Shown here piece by piece: positions 6,590 through 9,511 of a stretch of DNA of 9,511 nt. The stretch lies in NCBI GenBank assembly GCA_005883865.1, contig VBAO01000191.1, forward strand, positions 1 to 9,511. Reading direction: 5' to 3'. The first letter of the stretch is position 1. The number at the start of each line of letters is the position of its first letter. Position numbers and translations under genes: made by a program. Origin of the DNA: Candidatus Segetimicrobium genomatis. GTDB lineage: Bacteria > Sysuimicrobiota > Sysuimicrobiia > Sysuimicrobiales > Segetimicrobiaceae. The notes under the pieces were generated by a model that was given only the letters and a program-made list of their open reading frames with translations, made no database searches and was not told the origin of the DNA.

Positions 6590-6601
6590 AAGCGCGCCTC
6601 C

Positions 6602-6610
6602 ATTATAGCA
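6602..6610 (-). promoter_or_regulatory. Extended -10 promoter for the tRNA and tilS
   Basis: The minus strand reads TGCTATAAT, identical to the element before ftsH. The expected start of transcription, near 6595, gives a tRNA leader of only about 6 nt. No good -35 is present at normal spacing: the 17-bp position reads TCGCTG, and a CTGACG lies at a too-short 14 bp. Because tilS follows the tRNA by 12 nt, this is the only visible promoter for tilS. The same AT-rich block reads TATAGC on the plus strand, so it might also serve the divergent dipeptidase gene. Confidence 0.65.
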
Positions 6611-6642
6611 GGACCGGGTGACGTCAGCGAGAACCCTCCGGC

Positions 6643-8031
6643 GTGACCGCCCCACTCGCATTCGCCCGCGCGCACGCCCAGGAGTTCGAGGGGGACCTGT
6701 GCGAGTGGCTGCGCATTCCCAGCATCAGCACGCTCTCCGCCCACCGATCCGACGTGGAGCGGGCGGCCCGCTGGACCGCGGATCATCTTCGCGCGATCGG
6801 GCTGGACGGCCGGCTGATCGCCGGCGAGGGGCACCCGCTCGCGTATGGCGAGTGGCGCGGGGCCCCGGGACGTCCCACCGTGCTGGCCTACGGCCATTAC
6901 GACGTCCAGCCCGCGGACCCGCTCGACCTGTGGACCACGCCCCCGTTCGAGCCCACGCGGCGCGGCGGAAGCCTCTACGCCCGCGGGGCGGCCGACAACA
7001 AAGGGCAGATCTTCACGTTTTTCAAAGCGGTCGAGAGCCACCTCGCTACCGGGACTCCCCTGCCGGTCAACGTGAAGGTCCTGGTCGAAGGCGAAGAGGA
7101 GTGCGGCGGCAGGGCGGTCGAGGCGTACATCCGGTCCGACCCCGATCGCGTGCGCGCGGACGCGGCGCTGGTGTTGGATTCCGGGATGTTTGCCCCCGGG
7201 GTCCCGGCGATCACGCTCGGGCTGCGCGGCATCGTGAGCGCGGAGGTCGAGGTCGCCGGTCCCGCCCGAGACCTCCACTCCGGACTCTACGGGGGGACGG
7301 CTCCCAATCCGTTTCTCGCCCTCGCCCGGATCATCGCCGGCCTCACCGATTCCCAACACCGGATCCTCATCCCGCGCTTCTACGACCGGGTCGCGCTGCC
7401 CGAACCCGCGGAGCGGACGGCCTGGACCCGCCTTCCATTCGATGAAGCGAAATTCAGCCGGGACGAGGTGGGGGGCGCGGGGCTCGTGGGCGAGCCGGAG
7501 TACACCATCCTGGAACGGCTGTGGGCCCGGCCGACGCTCGACGTCCACGGGATGCCCGGAGGGTTTACGGGTGAGGGCATGAAGACGGTCATCCCCGCGC
7601 GCGCTTCCGCAAAGATCAGCATGCGCCTCGTGCCCCACCAGGAGCCGGAGGAGATCTTCGACCTGTTCGAGGGATACGTGCACCGCCTGGCACCGCCGGC
7701 CGTCCGGCTGGTTGTCCGCCCACTGATGGGGAGCGCGGCCCCGGTGCTGATCGATCCCCGCCTCCCGGCGATCGAGGCGGCGAGGGACGCGCTTGCGGAG
7801 ACATTCGGCCGCGAGGCGGCCCTGATCCGCTCCGGCGCCACCGTCCCGATCGTCGCCGACCTGGCCGCAAGGCTCGGGATCCCGACCGTGGTCACGGGAT
7901 GGTCCCTCCCCGACGCGGGCTGGCACGGTCCCGATGAGAAGCTGGACCTCGACCACTTTCACCTGGGTATCGAGGCGCTCATCCGGTTCCTGGAGCGGTT
8001 TGCGGAGTCAAACATACCGCAGCGCCGCTGA
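6643..8031 (+). CDS. M20-family zinc dipeptidase
   Basis: This 462-residue cytoplasmic metallopeptidase most likely hydrolyses dipeptides or similar small peptide substrates with two zinc ions. The usual M20 landmarks are all visible: H85 and D87 in GHYDVQP, the bridging D118 in RGAADNKGQ, the E152-E153 pair (catalytic base and zinc ligand) in VEGEEECGG, D179 in LVLDSG and H428 in WHGPDEK. The bacterial dimerisation (lid) domain between about 190 and 310 carries RDLHSGLYGG with H212, which reaches the active site of the partner subunit in relatives. Length and the DLHSGLYGG segment fit the CNDP/DapE-like dipeptidase branch rather than carboxypeptidase G2. The start is GTG at 6643. No ribosome site is evident before it, but no other start precedes the conserved EWLRIPSIS segment. 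The gene diverges from the tRNA-tilS block with 53 bp between. The exact substrate is unknown. Confidence 0.93.
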   Translation: MTAPLAFARAHAQEFEGDLCEWLRIPSISTLSAHRSDVERAARWTADHLRAIGLDGRLIAGEGHPLAYGEWRGAPGRPTVLAYGHYDVQPADPLDLWTTPPFEPTRRGGSLYARGAADNKGQIFTFFKAVESHLATGTPLPVNVKVLVEGEEECGGRAVEAYIRSDPDRVRADAALVLDSGMFAPGVPAITLGLRGIVSAEVEVAGPARDLHSGLYGGTAPNPFLALARIIAGLTDSQHRILIPRFYDRVALPEPAERTAWTRLPFDEAKFSRDEVGGAGLVGEPEYTILERLWARPTLDVHGMPGGFTGEGMKTVIPARASAKISMRLVPHQEPEEIFDLFEGYVHRLAPPAVRLVVRPLMGSAAPVLIDPRLPAIEAARDALAETFGREAALIRSGATVPIVADLAARLGIPTVVTGWSLPDAGWHGPDEKLDLDHFHLGIEALIRFLERFAESNIPQRR

Positions 8032-8296
8032 TCGACGGTCGAGTCACCCCGCAGTAAACAAAGAACCAGCGGGCCTCCACACGGGTTAAGCCGGGTTGGC
8101 TCCGAAGAGCTACCTCTCTCTCATCCCGATGTGGCGCCCGCCGGCACGCGACACTCTACCATACTTTAATGAACGCGCCAATCGGGAACTCTCGTTTGAA
8201 CCCGCTGTGGATTGGCGTGGGGATATCTTGTGGAAATCGGAGGAAGACACCGCGGCATCGTGGAAGACTGATCCGGCGGAAAGGAGCGTCGTTCGC
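8032..8296. other. 265-bp gap between dipeptidase and alanine dehydrogenase
   Basis: This stretch is visibly less GC-rich than the genes around it, notably 8150-8275, and includes AT-containing runs such as TACTTTAAT (8163-8171) and GGATATCTTG (8221-8230). It probably contains the alanine dehydrogenase promoter, but I see no convincing -35/-10 pair: TTGAAC at 8196-8201 has no -10 at proper spacing. A short palindrome TCGACGGTCGA lies at 8032-8042 just after the dipeptidase stop. The alanine dehydrogenase frame stays open through most of the gap (from 8096), but the implied 67 residues resemble no part of that family and have no ribosome site, so I treat it as non-coding. Confidence 0.5.
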
Positions 8297-9409
8297 GTGC
8301 GCGTTGGCGTTCCGAAGGAACTCAAGGATCAAGAGGGACGCGTCGGCCTTACCCCCGCAGGGGTTCACGAGCTCGTGGACGCCGGGCACTCGGTCGTCAT
8401 CCAAACGGGAGCGGGCGAAGGCAGCGGGATCACGGACCGGGACTACGAGCGGCGTGGGGGGCGTATCGCGCGCTCCGCCCGGGAGGCCTGGGACGCCGAG
8501 ATGGTTATGAAGGTCAAGGAACCGATCCCAGAAGAGTACGCGTACCTCCAACCCCGCAGGATCCTGTTCACGTACGTGCACCTGGCGGCCGCGCTCGAGC
8601 TCACGCAGACCCTTCTCGAGTCCGGCACCGTGACCATCGCGTACGAGACGGTGCAGCTCCCCGATGGCGAACTGCCCCTCTTGACCCCGATGAGCGAGGT
8701 CGCCGGCCGGATGGCCGTCCAGGAGGGCGCCTTCTACCTGAAGAAGACGGCGGGCGGCAAAGGAACGCTCATCGGAGGCGTCACCGGTGTCGCTCCCGCC
8801 AACGTGGTCATCCTCGGCGGAGGGGTCGTCGGAACGCACGCGGCGAAGGTCGCGACCGGGATGGGCGCCCAGGTCACCGTGCTCGAGCGGAACCCGCGCC
8901 GCATGGCGTATCTCGACGACGTCCTCCACGGGCGCGCCATGGCGGTGATGAGCAACCCCGTGACGCTGGAACAGGCCGTCGCGTACGCCGATCTCCTGGT
9001 GGGGGCCGTCCTCATCCCCGGAGCGCGCGCGCCGCGGATCGTGACCGAAGCGATGGTCCGAACGATGAAGCCGGGGTCGGTGATCGTCGATGTCGCCGTC
9101 GACCAGGGCGGATGCGTCGAGACGACCGTGCCCACCACCCACACCGACCCGATCGTGGTGAAATATGACGTTCTGCATTACGGGGTAACCAACATGCCGG
9201 GGGCCCTTCCCAGGACGTCGACCTATGCGCTGACGAATGCCACCATCCGGTACGCCCTCGAGATCGCCGGGAAAGGGTGGCGGCGCGCCGCCCTCGACGA
9301 CCCGGCGCTCGCGCGGGGGGTCAACACGGCCGAGGGGCAGCTGACCCATCCGGCCGTCGCCGAGGCGCACGGGCTTCCCTATACCCCGCTCGAGAAGCTC
9401 CTTCGGTAG
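8297..9409 (+). CDS. ald: Alanine dehydrogenase (NAD-dependent)
   Basis: This enzyme interconverts L-alanine, NAD and water with pyruvate, ammonium and NADH in the cytoplasm, linking alanine breakdown to central carbon and nitrogen metabolism. The start is GTG at 8297 with AAAGGAG 10 bases upstream, giving 370 residues, the normal family length, and the standard N-terminus RVGVPKELKDQEGRVGLTP. Key residues are at expected places: R15 and K74 (MKVKEP) for pyruvate binding, H95 in FTYVHLAAA, and D269 in IVDVAVDQGG. The Rossmann fold shows GGGVVG at 174-179 after VAPANVVIL, with E197 at the end of the second strand, fitting NAD rather than NADP. The C-terminal TNMPGALPRTSTYALTNAT segment is highly typical of Ald. 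It stands alone downstream of the dipeptidase on the same strand, with a 265-bp gap that argues for its own promoter. An intrinsic-type hairpin follows at 9434. Confidence 0.97.
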   Translation: MRVGVPKELKDQEGRVGLTPAGVHELVDAGHSVVIQTGAGEGSGITDRDYERRGGRIARSAREAWDAEMVMKVKEPIPEEYAYLQPRRILFTYVHLAAALELTQTLLESGTVTIAYETVQLPDGELPLLTPMSEVAGRMAVQEGAFYLKKTAGGKGTLIGGVTGVAPANVVILGGGVVGTHAAKVATGMGAQVTVLERNPRRMAYLDDVLHGRAMAVMSNPVTLEQAVAYADLLVGAVLIPGARAPRIVTEAMVRTMKPGSVIVDVAVDQGGCVETTVPTTHTDPIVVKYDVLHYGVTNMPGALPRTSTYALTNATIRYALEIAGKGWRRAALDDPALARGVNTAEGQLTHPAVAEAHGLPYTPLEKLLR

Positions 9410-9424
9410 GTCGCGGCTCTCCCC

Positions 9425-9469
9425 AAAAAACAAAGGACCCGAAGGCCACAGGAAGCGCCCTCGGGTCCT
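9425..9469 (-). terminator. Intrinsic terminator of the minus-strand gene at the right edge (probably bidirectional)
   Basis: The arms AGGACCCGA (9434-9442) and TCGGGTCCT (9461-9469) form 9 perfect pairs, extended inward by GGC/GCC after one mismatch. Read on the minus strand, the hairpin is followed by TTGTTTTTT (9433-9425), a classic U-tract, and it begins 5 bases after the stop codon of the minus-strand gene. Read on the plus strand, it lies 24 bases after the ald stop but is followed only by a weak T-containing stretch, so it may also help end ald transcription. Confidence 0.8.
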
Positions 9470-9474
9470 GCCGG

Positions 9475-9511
9475 CTATTCTTTTGGCGGTTCCTTGGATT
9501 TGTCGATCCGG
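9475..9511 (-). CDS. C-terminal end of an unidentified gene (cut by the window edge)
   Basis: Only eleven codons are visible on the minus strand, reading RIDKSKEPPKE and then TAG at 9477-9475. The call rests on position: the stop lies immediately before a well-formed minus-strand terminator. The peptide is a charged, proline-containing tail and gives no hint of function. The gene converges on ald. Confidence 0.5.
   Translation of the reverse strand, partial: RIDKSKEPPKE

Noticed and set aside
6580..7962. A 460-codon minus-strand open frame opposite the dipeptidase
   Set aside because: The plus-strand frame has complete M20 catalytic motifs. The opposite frame has no recognisable domain and runs into the tRNA gene.
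8032..8042. TCGACGGTCGA palindrome after the dipeptidase stop
   Set aside because: Five-base arms are common by chance in GC-rich DNA, and no second copy or promoter context supports an operator.
8156..9433. A 425-codon minus-strand open frame opposite alanine dehydrogenase
   Set aside because: The plus strand encodes a full-length Ald. The minus frame is compositionally a shadow and runs past the ald stop without a family match.
1..9511. Search for CRISPR arrays, insertion sequences, phage genes, toxin-antitoxin pairs or defence genes
   Set aside because: No direct-repeat array, transposase motif, long terminal inverted repeat or relevant protein motif was seen. The genes are ordinary housekeeping and catabolic ones.

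Overview
The window is GC-rich bacterial chromosome (by eye well over 60% GC, with G/C-heavy third positions). It carries a compact set of housekeeping and catabolic genes. There are strong Shine-Dalgarno sites in front of several genes, frequent GTG and TTG starts, extended -10 promoters and a tRNA gene with its 3' CCA encoded. No marker here fixes the phylum. The style (tilS next to ftsH, a Bacillus-like elongator tRNA-Met, GTG/TTG starts) would suit a deep-branching, uncultured high-GC lineage of the Terrabacteria type, but that is a weak inference.

Layout, left to right. Positions 1-1009 (minus strand) hold a YqfB-like ASCH-domain protein followed 45 bp later by the N-terminal two thirds of a glutamate formimidoyltransferase, cut by the window edge. 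Positions 1010-1152 are a divergent intergenic region with a perfect 13-bp hairpin. Positions 1153-1887 (plus) encode a secreted SIMPL/DUF541 protein. It converges, with only 2 bp between stop codons, on a minus-strand run that reads from right to left: tRNA(CAU), tilS, ftsH, a cysteine hydrolase of the isochorismatase/nicotinamidase family, and a small single-pass membrane protein of unknown family. The tRNA and ftsH each have an identical extended -10 element (TGCTATAAT). Diverging from the tRNA, at 6643-8031, is an M20 zinc dipeptidase. After a 265-bp gap comes alanine dehydrogenase (8297-9409). The right edge holds an intrinsic terminator that best serves a minus-strand gene, of which only the last 11 codons lie inside the window.

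How the genes may work together. tilS, ftsH and a CAU tRNA form a conserved-type housekeeping block: tRNA-Ile decoding fidelity and membrane protein quality control. Formimidoyltransferase (histidine catabolism), M20 dipeptidase (peptide hydrolysis) and alanine dehydrogenase (alanine to pyruvate and ammonia) all fit growth on peptides and amino acids, but nothing in the sequence shows co-regulation.

I found no CRISPR array, mobile element, phage gene, toxin-antitoxin pair or defence system. I do not see a new multi-gene system here. The points most worth a second look are the CAU tRNA fused to the tilS leader, the YqfB-type catalytic triad in the ASCH protein, the 13-bp hairpin upstream of the SIMPL gene, and the unrecognised 150-residue membrane protein.
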